64,000 nt of DNA from Lagopus muta (Eukaryota > Chordata > Aves > Galliformes > Phasianidae), in the NCBI RefSeq assembly GCF_023343835.1, contig NC_064434.1, forward strand, positions 13,869,505 through 13,933,504, given 5' to 3'. Below are positions 23,101 to 31,160 of the stretch, one piece after another; the stretch's first letter is position 1, and each line of letters starts with the position of its first letter. The translations under genes were made by a program, and so were the position numbers. The notes below the pieces were generated by a model that searched no databases, had not been told where the DNA came from, and saw nothing but the letters and a program-made list of their open reading frames with translations.

Positions 23101-24838
23101 GTAAGACACAGAGAGCTTCTTGATGTACTTCTGTGTCACGGTGTGAAAGGCATAATTGCAGCTATTGAGAAAAAACTACGGGCTTCAAGACCTTGAAGCT
23201 ATCTTCTCTTTTCAATTACCTTGGCACCTTGTGATAACTCTGATTTATTTATGTCCGTAGATCTATCTGTAAATTAAACATGTCTTACAGGAGTAAAAAA
23301 TGCCTTCCAAGCCATCCAGAATACAACAGTATAAGATTGCCCCATGTAGCTGAATAGTCAGCTGAAAGCCTGCCCTCAAGTGCACCAAGCAATGGCAAAT
23401 GTTCCTGCTGCTCCACAACAAAATATCTAAAAGGATGCTGTAATCACACATTCCTTGCTTTCTTCAATCATCATGCAGGTCCACAGAGTCCAACAGACAT
23501 TTCCAAGCTGTAGAGTCTGCAGAGAAAGACTAGTGGAGAAAAAATGGTGGTTTGCAGCACACAAACATGGTTTAAGGAATTTCCTGCCTGGTGGAATCAG
23601 AATCCTTAGAGTTGGAAGAGACCTCTGAGGGCCACCTAATCCAACTCCCTTGCGATGAACAGAGGCACGACAGCTAAATCAGGTTGCCCCAAGGCCTGAT
23701 CCAACCTCGCCTTGAAAGTCTCCAGGGACGGGGCATCAACCACATCTCTGGACAAACTGTTTCAGTGCTTCACCACCCTCACTGCAGAAGACGCTTTTCT
23801 TACATGTATCCTAATCTACTCTCTCTGAGGTTGAAGCCATTTCCTTACATACAACCTAAATCTATGCTCTCTGAGCATGAAGCCATTTCCCCTTGCTCTA
23901 TCACCACAGATCCTGCTGAAGATCTGTGAAGGTCTGTCCCATTCTTTCCTGTAGTTCCTGTTTAGATGAAAGTAGGTAACAGTCTTTTGCAATATTCAGG
24001 ATTAAAACAGCTAAATTCTGTTAAGAACCTCCTCTAAGCCATATTTGTTCTAAACTCAGATACACCCCTTTCCACCACCATCATTCTTCACATTGCTCCT
24101 CAGTCCACTCTGAGTGCATCCTGGCTCTGCAGAACCATCCCAGAACCTGAGGACAGAAAGCACTCTGTGGCTGGACCCACTATGGGTTGCAGAATGAAGA
24201 GTGCTACTAAATAAACATTCCCAATAAATCTTTCAAAACAGCATCACTGAAACCCCTTCAATATACTTTTGTCCTCAACACGGTTCGAAAAAGCCTGTAA
24301 TCTTCTGAAGAACTGACTACATTCTGTCTGTATGGGTGAGAGAATCCTGTCTGACTGGCACAGGTACCTGCACAACCAGCACACGCACCACGGAGAACAC
24401 AAGTACCACAGGATCACAGGACAGCTGGATTGGAAGGGACCTCACAGCCCACCTGCCCAACCCCTGCCGTGGGCTGACTGCCTCGCACCAGCTCAGGCTG
24501 CCCAGCGCCCACCCAACCCGGCATCGAGCAGCTGCAGGGATGGAGCACCCACAGCTCTCCGGGCAGCTGGGCCAGGAGCTCACCGCCCTATGAGCAAAGC
24601 ATTTCTCCTCATCGGCCAACCCAAATCTGCCCTCTGTTAGATTAAAGCACTTCCCCCTCGTGCTGCCACTCCCAGATCCCGGCACACCGCCTTACCCCAC
24701 CAGCTCCAGCACGAGGCTGCCCAGGCTGAGCCCCCGCGCCGACCCTGCCGCCAGGACGGCCGCCAGCTGCGGCAGCTTGATGACGGCGCACACCGCCCAG
24801 GTGCTCCAGTGCGCCACATCCAGCAGGGCCGCCGCCAT
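17093..24838 (-). CDS. SLC66A3: SLC66A3 (PQLC3), PQ-loop repeat membrane protein, seven coding exons
   Basis: Coding exons in transcript order: 24838-24696, 22894-22812, 22336-22267, 21682-21625, 20408-20288, 19174-19133, 17181-17093. All have GT/AG borders and phases close to a 201-residue protein; I recall human as 202. The family (SWEET/PQ-loop, lysosomal cystine and cationic amino-acid exporter relatives) has seven membrane helices. Substrate and compartment of this member are not established. The first PQ motif is intact (IKLPQL, Pro23-Gln24); the second is degenerate (SKLAQL, Ala131-Gln132), as I recall for human. Conserved blocks include SARGLSL, YLEYP, DVILLL, WIIDLAM, SALTWS and TTNDL; the tail is [11 protein letters not shown]. 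The gene runs toward ROCK2, as in mammals. Confidence 0.95.
17558..18145 (-). mobile_element. CR1 copy with ORF2 C-terminal coding sequence
   Basis: The 3' terminus is at GGATGGCTTGGGTTGGAAGG. On the minus strand 18,069-17,641 is open and encodes the CR1 ORF2 C-terminal region ([48 protein letters not shown]). It is 5'-truncated and relatively young. It sits in the spacer upstream of the last SLC66A3 exon, that is, inside the last intron. Confidence 0.95.
19133..19174 (-). CDS. SLC66A3: SLC66A3 exon 6 (42-nt microexon)
   Basis: Acceptor TTCAATTTACAG and donor TGATAG|GTGAGT. It completes Thr159 and encodes [13 protein letters not shown], matching the family's RIITT...TTND block. Too short to be found by ORF length; recovered by phase and homology. 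Confidence 0.9.
20288..20408 (-). CDS. SLC66A3: SLC66A3 exon 5, second PQ-like motif
   Basis: Acceptor TGTGCTTTACAG and donor TGTGCAA|GTAAGC. It encodes residues 119-158: [19 protein letters not shown] then [20 protein letters not shown]. This is the most conserved part of the protein; the second PQ motif reads AQ. Confidence 0.95.
21625..21682 (-). CDS. SLC66A3: SLC66A3 exon 4 (58 nt)
   Basis: Acceptor CTGTAAG, with a weak pyrimidine tract, and donor GCCATG|GTAAGA. It encodes [26 protein letters not shown] directly before NLC of the next exon matches the family closely. The seven-G run (plus strand C7 at 21,671-21,677) makes this exon prone to sequencing error. Confidence 0.88.
22267..22336 (-). 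CDS. SLC66A3: SLC66A3 exon 3
   Basis: Acceptor TTATTTCAG and donor AGTCAC|GTATCC. It encodes residues 77-98, [19 protein letters not shown] then YAV, a hydrophobic helix and loop matching the family. The open frame continues past the donor, but the next exon restores the family sequence. Confidence 0.88.
22812..22894 (-). CDS. SLC66A3: SLC66A3 exon 2
   Basis: Acceptor CTTTCTGTCCAG and donor CTCAAG|GTAATC. It encodes residues 49-75, with [11 protein letters not shown] and [10 protein letters not shown], the helix and loop after the first PQ motif. Confidence 0.93.
23590..23945 (-). mobile_element. CR1 copy with an internal tandem duplication
   Basis: Minus-oriented CR1 (GGAATCAGAATCC, GAGTTGGAAGAGACC, GTCTCCAGGGACGGGGCATC). 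A segment ending GAAGCCATTTCC occurs twice in tandem, at 23,800-23,844 and 23,845-23,890. In SLC66A3 intron 1. Confidence 0.9.
24400..24672 (-). mobile_element. CR1 fragment abutting SLC66A3 exon 1
   Basis: ACCACAGGATCACAGG, TGGATTGGAAGGGACCTCAC, GGAGCACCCACAGCTCTCCG and on to GCACTTCCCCCTCGTGCTGC: a minus-oriented CR1 relative. Its high-coordinate end is only about 23 bp from the SLC66A3 exon 1 donor. Confidence 0.85.
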
Positions 24839-24970
24839 GATGCCCCGACCCGCAGCGCGGAAGGCGGCGTGGCGGGAAGGGCGGGAGTCTGCCAGGCCCG
24901 GCCCCGCGGGGCTCTGTGGAGCGCTCGCGGCCGCCCTGTCACGGCGGAATGCGGAAGGGCTTTACGTCGC
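24690..24970 (-). promoter_or_regulatory. CpG island / SLC66A3 promoter
   Basis: Markedly GC- and CpG-rich (GCGGAAGGCGGCGTGGCGGG, CTCGCGGCCGCCCTGTC) against AT-rich flanks, covering exon 1 and the region just upstream of the ATG. No TATA box is apparent. Transcription start is inferred at about 24,860-24,960. Confidence 0.7.
24696..24838 (-). CDS. SLC66A3: SLC66A3 exon 1 with start codon
   Basis: ATG at 24838-24836 in GCATCATGGCGGCG. The start is chosen because MAAALL plus the WST motif aligns with the known N-terminus and the first helix follows. It encodes residues 1-47 with the first PQ motif ([10 protein letters not shown]) and SARGLSLGS. Donor GTGGG|GTAAGG. Very GC-rich, inside the promoter CpG island. 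Confidence 0.93.
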
Positions 24971-25069
24971 AGTTCAGCTGTAATTCATCGCGTTTGAGTC
25001 TCTGAGGCGCAGTAGTTCATCTCATAGCGAATTGGTATTCTCATCTCCAGGTTAGCATAAAAGCAGTCC

Positions 25070-25245
25070 CATGACTGGAAAGAGGCTGTGGATGCCCCGT
25101 CCCTGGAGGCATTCAAGATAGGGATGTGTCTCTGGGCAGCCTGGTCTGCTGGTTGGTGACCCTGCACACAGCAGGGGGTTGGAACTCCATGGTCATTGTG
25201 GTCCTTTTCAACCCAGGCCGTTCTGTGATTCTATGATTCTATGAA
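25070..25245 (+). mobile_element. CR1 3' fragment, plus orientation
   Basis: GAGGCTGTGGATGCCCCGTC, AGCAGGGGGTTGGAACTCCA, TTCTGTGATTCTATGATTCT: the canonical CR1 3' end with its short 8-bp tail repeat, about 100 bp upstream of the SLC66A3 CpG island. Confidence 0.93.
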
Positions 25246-27660
25246 AAAGCCAAGCCTGCTACCTATGACTGACTAACTCCATGCATCTGTGCAGGCTGGG
25301 GCCAACAGTCCAATAGATTCCTGTATTCTTGACATCTGAGGTTGTGTTGTACAAGCGTGCAGATCATGAATATAAAAGAAACGTTGGATGCTGCATGTAG
25401 GTCACAAGTTAGATGTGCAGTACATTATATACATTTGTGGCAAACTGAAAACATGGCAGTGTTTATGTAAGGTTTACTTGATGTTAGGAAGAACATGCAT
25501 TACAAGATGAATGAGAGCACTGTAAGCCAAAAAAAAAAAAAAAAAAGAAAATACCACCCTGTTAACGCAGTGTGCACTCTGTGAAATGGCTCATTGAGCT
25601 AATTGAAGGTCTGAAGGCTGCTCTGGGTAATGGCATGTTATGTAAAATAATACGATTAGCCAAAAAGAAGTACCAGAAGAGCCTAACATACCAGAACTGC
25701 CCCCCTTACACACCCACTTAGAAGCTTAATGCAAAAGCTGTCTTTTCAGTTCCTTTGGCTTTTAAGAGAGAAAATCATGCAGCTATTACAAAGCATTGGG
25801 ATAGTTACCATTGGTTCTACCCTGCACTGTTTAGTTCGTTTCTCATTTGCAGCAATACCTGTAGCTGAGAGTTGCTGCATATGTGCATTTGTTAATTCAC
25901 ACACAGTATATCCAGTAAAGATGGGTAATCATTACTAACTGGGGAAAGCAGACAGTTTGAAGTGACCTATCAAAATCATAAAGTGAAACCAAATCTTGTA
26001 ATGTTTACAGCTTCTGTATTTGGAGATTTTTATTGCAATTTATTGATGCCAAATGAGAGGTTCTTGCTGGCATTCCCTGGGAAACCAATGAAAAGACATT
26101 TGCAGCAGTTTCGCTCCACCAACCTGGCATAAAGGTGATAGGCTGAGGTGAGGCTTTAATCCCAGATTCTTGGAAATTCCATTTCTAAGTAATGGTGGTT
26201 TTGTGGGTACATGCAGCTTCTGAAAGAGACTTTGAGAAGGTTACAGGATGACATCAGTCTGTGGCATCTGTCCTTCCTGAGACAGAGGAGAGCTGTGGGC
26301 AGGGCTGTAATGTACAGAACCAAGTGCCTCTTCAGTGCTTGGCAGCGGTTCTGAGTTTCTTGGAAAAGCATCTGGTTTCAAAGAATTAATCCAACCAAAC
26401 GTGGAGGTTTCTAAACAGGGCAAAGCAAGAGCTCACTTGGATTCAGAGTAGCAAGTATAGCTTTTAAGACAGATACTCTACTTCAGGAAGGTCGTCAAGG
26501 TTTTGCTGGTTTCTATCTGAGCAGGGCTTAGAAAAAGCAGTTTGAGGCCCTAACAAATTATTATTCGTTTCAAAACCCAGCAGTTAAAGAAAGTAAGCAA
26601 ATAAACGAAAGACAAACAAACAAACACAAATCCATATAAAACAAAACAAAACAAAACAAAACCTACCCCACTTCTTGTGAAGAAGAAAATTATCTGCACT
26701 AAGATAAACATATACTCTGGAAATGTTGTTCTACAGGGTGTTCTTGAAGGCAAAAGGAAAAAAAAAAAAAGGTAAAGGCAAAAATGTGAATGTGCATGTA
26801 TGTATGCAATATGTCTTTTATGTATTATACATTGTATTAGAAATATATCGGTGCCTGGACCTGGCCTCTTGTCCATCTAACTGTCTGTACATAATTGCTT
26901 TTTTCTTTTTGCGTTGTAGGAATCTTAGTGTTCTTGTAATTTGCACCATGTTGCAATGCTCTTTGTAGGAAAACCCACTTAACTGCTGGTGTAGAATAAT
27001 GCAAAGGTCAGGAAGCAGTTTTAAATACAGTTTCAAAAAAAAACATGGTTGGAATCACCAGTCTTCTAGAATAAAAAGCTTTATAGTTAAGATGCCATAT
27101 GGGAGCTGTGTACAAAGACTACTCTAAGAGTATAAGAAAGACAGGTTTATATGAACTTACATATGTTTTGTTATAAAATATAATCCATTTCACACATTTT
27201 TATTATGAGAAGCGCTTGAAATGAGAACATGCAAGACTTGGAGGCACTGGGAACAATCCTTAAAAGAGAAAGCCATCTATCTAACTACAGAATTAAATTC
27301 AAATTCCTACCCACTTGTGCTCTTTAACTGAAAGAAATACAGAGAATGGATTCTCTAAACACAGATAATCTCTTCTTTGAGATCTGGCAGCAAAAGGGAA
27401 AAAAAAAAAACTCTTGTAAAACCATGAAGCACGAGTGATACATCATAAAAACTCTTCACAAGAAGCTTACAGCACAGTTTAGTATCTGTACAATCTCTTT
27501 AATAAATGGAGTTTCCACTGGTCAATTACAGATTTAAGTGCCGCTGTCATCCATTCTTTCTGAGAGACTTTGCTTATGTAAATAAAGATTTGTTGGTGAA
27601 ATTAATTCTGGTAAGAGAAGAATGATGGCTAAACTTGGGAAGAAAATTAATTCTGGAGAA
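25246..27660. other. Upstream flank of SLC66A3: no gene seen
   Basis: A poly-A run at about 25,530-25,546, an (AAAAC)n run at 26,638-26,663 and a second A run at about 26,757-26,770. Reading frames here are short and show no family motif. Confidence 0.6.
26638..26663 (+). repeat. (AAAAC)n microsatellite
   Basis: Five uninterrupted AAAAC units, preceded by an AAAC-rich stretch. Confidence 0.9.
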
Positions 27661-27667
27661 TACCTGT

Positions 27668-27823
27668 TTATTGCTTTCTGCTTACAGGTTCTATGGCAGT
27701 TTTGGTTGGCTCTTCAGCTGCTTCCAGCTGTGTTTTCTGAAGGTTGCTGTATGCAGCAGGGAGAGGCAAAGTAACTTCAGAACGATCCAGCTGGTGCCAG
27801 AGGAGAGCTAACAGCAGCAGCAT
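27668..27823 (-). CDS. Unassigned 51-codon ORF with a leucine-rich start
   Basis: Minus-strand ATG at 27,823 gives MLLLLALLWHQLDR, then a polar, Glu/Lys-rich tail ending EPVSRKQ and TAA. The TAA forms part of AATAAA (AAGCAATAAACA), so the ORF could lie at the end of a transcript. A TTAG just after the ATG could instead be a splice acceptor. The N-terminus looks like a short signal peptide, but I recognise no family. It may well be chance. Confidence 0.15.
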   Translation of the reverse strand: MLLLLALLWHQLDRSEVTLPLPAAYSNLQKTQLEAAEEPTKTAIEPVSRKQ

Positions 27824-28585
27824 AAAGGAATTTTAATTTCAAAGGAACAGGTAGTAATTGAACAAAATATGTGTTCATGTTGGGAAACTTTTGTTCTATG
27901 AACAGTTGTTTTCTTGTTGGAGATATCACATTACAATGTCAACTGCTTAGATTTCAGCAGGAAATGCGAGTGAGTTCTGAGGGTGGGAGGAGCTGCTGCT
28001 ATGCAGGTTGTTGCCCACCAGTATTCCAGCAGCATTTCAATTAGCTTTATCGCCAAGTCAAGGTGTGAACATACTTTCACTACAGACTAGGCAGTAAGGA
28101 TGGATTTTAGAGGAGCTCTGATTAAAAAAGGCACCTCTGGATGCAGTGAAAAGCATTATCTGTGGCAGCCAGTAGAAGACTAAGGACGTGTGCTCATCAA
28201 AACGTGAGGTGCTTCATCTGGATTTTTGAGATGTGGTCCATTCCAATCTGACCCAACTGATGTGAATTTTAATTCTTTTTGAATATGTTTTAAAAAGATG
28301 TTTTTTCTGATTCCAGCAACTCCAGTGTCGATCAGATAACAGATGAAAAATGCTTCAGTTACACAGTTTATACACTAACAGGCAAGCCATGTTAAATATG
28401 TCATTCCTGTTGGCTGTTTGTGTTTAACATTCAAAGGTACAGCATTAATTCTGTAGTTAGATAGATGGCTTTCTCTTTTAAGGATTGTTCCCAGCCTCTC
28501 TCAGTGCAGCATTAGCCTTACCACTACCTTCTGTTATAGCAAACACGATTCTTCCTTCCGCAAGTTTAGACTGTTATTTTGAATA

Positions 28586-29158
28586 TTGTCTGCCATGCAC
28601 ATGAAATACAAACAGCTGCTTTTCTCACTCCCTGAGTTATGTGTGTATCTGAAGACTGCTATCCTGTTCCCGTTCTCTTTTTATTTTTTCAGGTTAAGCT
28701 GTTTAATGTTTCCTCATGGCCGAACTTCCCAGTACTCCATTTACAGTCTTTGCTTCTCAAGGCTCCTTAGTGGCCCACGTCTTCAGAGCAGGGCCTTCCA
28801 TGTTTTGCCCAAAACTGGAAGAAACACTTCAGCTGAAGCAGTGCCAGTGCTGAGAGGAAGGATGAAGTTGTGCAGTGCTGTGACCATCCTCCGTCCTGTG
28901 CAATCCATTGTGCAGGGCCTCTCTGGGAGAAGGATTCTCCGGATTCATACAGAGCAAACAGAGTTGAGAACCTGGAACTATTTAATGCCCTTTGAAATTA
29001 GAAATGAATTGTGCACTACTGTTGCTGCAACGGTGTCCTTTGCAGTGGATTGGTGGGAAATGAGTGCCATCTGCAGGTTAGAAAACGTGGAGCTTACTAT
29101 GTTCCCACTAGATGTATCTGAAATAAAAACAGTTCCTGCTACAGCTTTCTTTTCTTAG
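28586..29158 (+). other. Open reading frame of 190 codons, no recognised homologue
   Basis: A continuous plus-strand frame beginning MSAMHMKYKQLLF, with an N-terminal hydrophobic stretch and no recognisable domain. AATAAA overlaps its 3' part (about 29,120). No good splice borders or codon bias toward GC third positions. Listed because it is long for this composition; probably noncoding. Confidence 0.12.
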
Positions 29159-29282
29159 AAGAAATCAAAAGGCATTTTAGCTCAGCAAGATTTTTTTTTT
29201 TTTTGAAAGTGTAGGTTTCCTTTTTCTGTGTCTGCACATAAAATGGCGTCAGTCTTTGCATGGATTGCTTTTGTGATGCCAT

Positions 29283-29288
29283 TTTATT
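29283..29288 (-). terminator. Possible C2orf50 polyadenylation signal (AATAAA on minus strand)
   Basis: First canonical minus-strand hexamer found downstream of the C2orf50 stop (1.7 kb away). A non-canonical nearer site is equally possible. Confidence 0.25.
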
Positions 29289-29586
29289 TCTTCTCTAGAT
29301 ACCTCAGTTGTCATCCTGAAAGCCGTAATCCTCTGGTTCTCAGCTACTCAGGAAGCCATGAGGTGAACTTCTCACTGCTATGGCTTCAGTGAGCAGGATA
29401 TTCTTTAATTGTTTGGTTGGGTTTTTTTTTGTTGTTGTTTTTTTTCTAGAGATCACTTGGATGTTGACAGTGATCACACTGTTCCAGTCCACCTCTTCTG
29501 CTTTTGAACTGCCTTCAGCTGCTGGTTCAACCTCAAAAATAGACTCAGTTGTGAAGCATGAGGAAACACCACTCCATGTTACTCAG

Positions 29587-29912
29587 CACTGGTGAGGCCA
29601 TACTTTGAGTAGTGAGGTGTGGGTCATTGGCCTCTTCTCCCAGGTAACCATTGATAGGACAAGAGGTAATGGCTTTAAGTTCCACCAGGAGAAGTTCAGG
29701 TTGGATATCAGGAAAAATTTATTCTCAGAAAGAGTATGAGGCAGTGGCACAGGCTGCCCAGGGAGGTGGTGGAGTCACCAACCCTGAAGTGTTAAGGAAT
29801 GTGGAGATGTGGCACTGAGGGACGCGGTGGGCACGGTGGGGATGGGTTGGTGGCTGCATGAGATGATCTTAGTGGTCTTTTCCAGCCTTAATGATGCCAT
29901 GAATCTATGATT
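29587..29912 (+). mobile_element. CR1 3' fragment, plus orientation
   Basis: CACTGGTGAGGCCATACTTT, AAGTTCCACCAGGAGAAGTT, AGGTGGTGGAGTCACC and TTAGTGGTCTTTTCCAGCCT: CR1 3' region of the subfamily with the GTGGCACTGAGGGACG block. Confidence 0.9.
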
Positions 29913-30968
29913 TCTCCTCAGTCCACTGAGTTCCTGTTGTACCAAGGTTAATGGCTTCTGTGCTGGTTTTCAGCAAGGGCTGAACATGATTCTACAGATA
30001 CTACCTACAGCCTATGGAGGCAGGTACTGTGTGTACATTCCCCATGCTCTGCTGATTAATGTTGTTTTCCTACAAAACAACAGATCACAAACAAGCTTTG
30101 CATTGAGATGCATTAGTAACAGGCTGTAAGTACTGTGTCCATTTAGCCTTATGATGGTTTCCCTGGGCAACCACAGATTCTAGGAGCTACAGGCCTGTTA
30201 AATTCAAGAATGGTGATAATTAGAGTATAACCTGGCTGAGCGTGGCTCAGGTTTCTGAGCTGGCATGCGTTCAGAGCAAAATGTAAAAAGCCTGCTTTCT
30301 GATCATGGTTTTCCATCAGCTAAGAAAAAAAAAAGGAATTTGAAAGCAAAGGGGAGAAACAGCAAATCCAAAGAAATAAGAATGAAAACCAGTCTGAAAA
30401 AAAATTGGCTTCTTTCCCTCAGCAGGGAGGCTTGAAAATGCGCATAACACATCTTGCTTGCCTTGAATTTCACTCTTGGAACAAGCTTAAACATGCAAGT
30501 GATAAGCTGGTGAATCCTTGGCTAAATAGATGAAATGCAACAACCTACTGCATTGTATTGCACTGACTTTCAGTCAGTGTAATTTGTGGTGCAGCTCATC
30601 TGAGCTGATCTCCAGTAATTGTTTCTTTTCAGGAGGTAAAAATTCAGGAAGAAATTGCCCTTTGGCTCTAAACTTACTCTTTCTGATGTTAGTAGCAATG
30701 TTACAGTGGCCTTGCATAGGAAAATGGATGGGATCTGTGGTCCTGACTCACTGTATATGACCCAGTTACCTCAAATCTGAAGAGGATTGTCTCCTTAGGC
30801 ATTGCTTGGTGGCATACGTCTTTGCTCTTGAAAAAGTTCTATGCTGGACAGCATTATTGATCTCTGATGGAAGATGAGGAATTTGTTACCTGCTATTTTC
30901 AATCTGAAAGAAGTCTGTTAGCTAGATCTCTTTCACTTGCTTTGTTACTGGTATTTTTACTTGAAGCA

Positions 30969-31160
30969 TTAGGAAAGCTGGAGGTCATCTTCAAGTTTCC
31001 TCTTTTGTGCTCCCCTGCTGAAGAGGTAATCCATGCTTATCAGCATCTTGCCAAGTTCAGTATTCATCCTGCTGCCAATGTTCTGGTTGGTGGAATTGGG
31101 AACTGTGTTTGAAAACACAGACATATAGTCTGGTAGAGGCTTCTGTTCCTTTTTGTTACC
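30969..31160 (-). CDS. CIMIP5: C2orf50/CIMIP5 exon 3 with stop
   Basis: Acceptor TTTCATCCAG. It encodes 63 residues from [12 protein letters not shown] through [16 protein letters not shown] and [20 protein letters not shown], then TAA at 30,971-30,969. The conserved Met-Asp-aromatic block and basic C-terminus identify the family. Confidence 0.92.
   Translation of the reverse strand, partial: GNKKEQKPLPDYMSVFSNTVPNSTNQNIGSRMNTELGKMLISMDYLFSRGAQKRKLEDDLQLS

Noticed and set aside
24637-24942. Overlapping long frames on both strands in the GC-rich region
   Set aside because: They are shadows of the CpG island and of SLC66A3 exon 1; the true frame is [13 protein letters not shown].
28586-29158. 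190-codon plus-strand ORF as a confirmed gene
   Set aside because: No homology signature and no transcript features beyond an internal AATAAA; kept only as a low-confidence entry.
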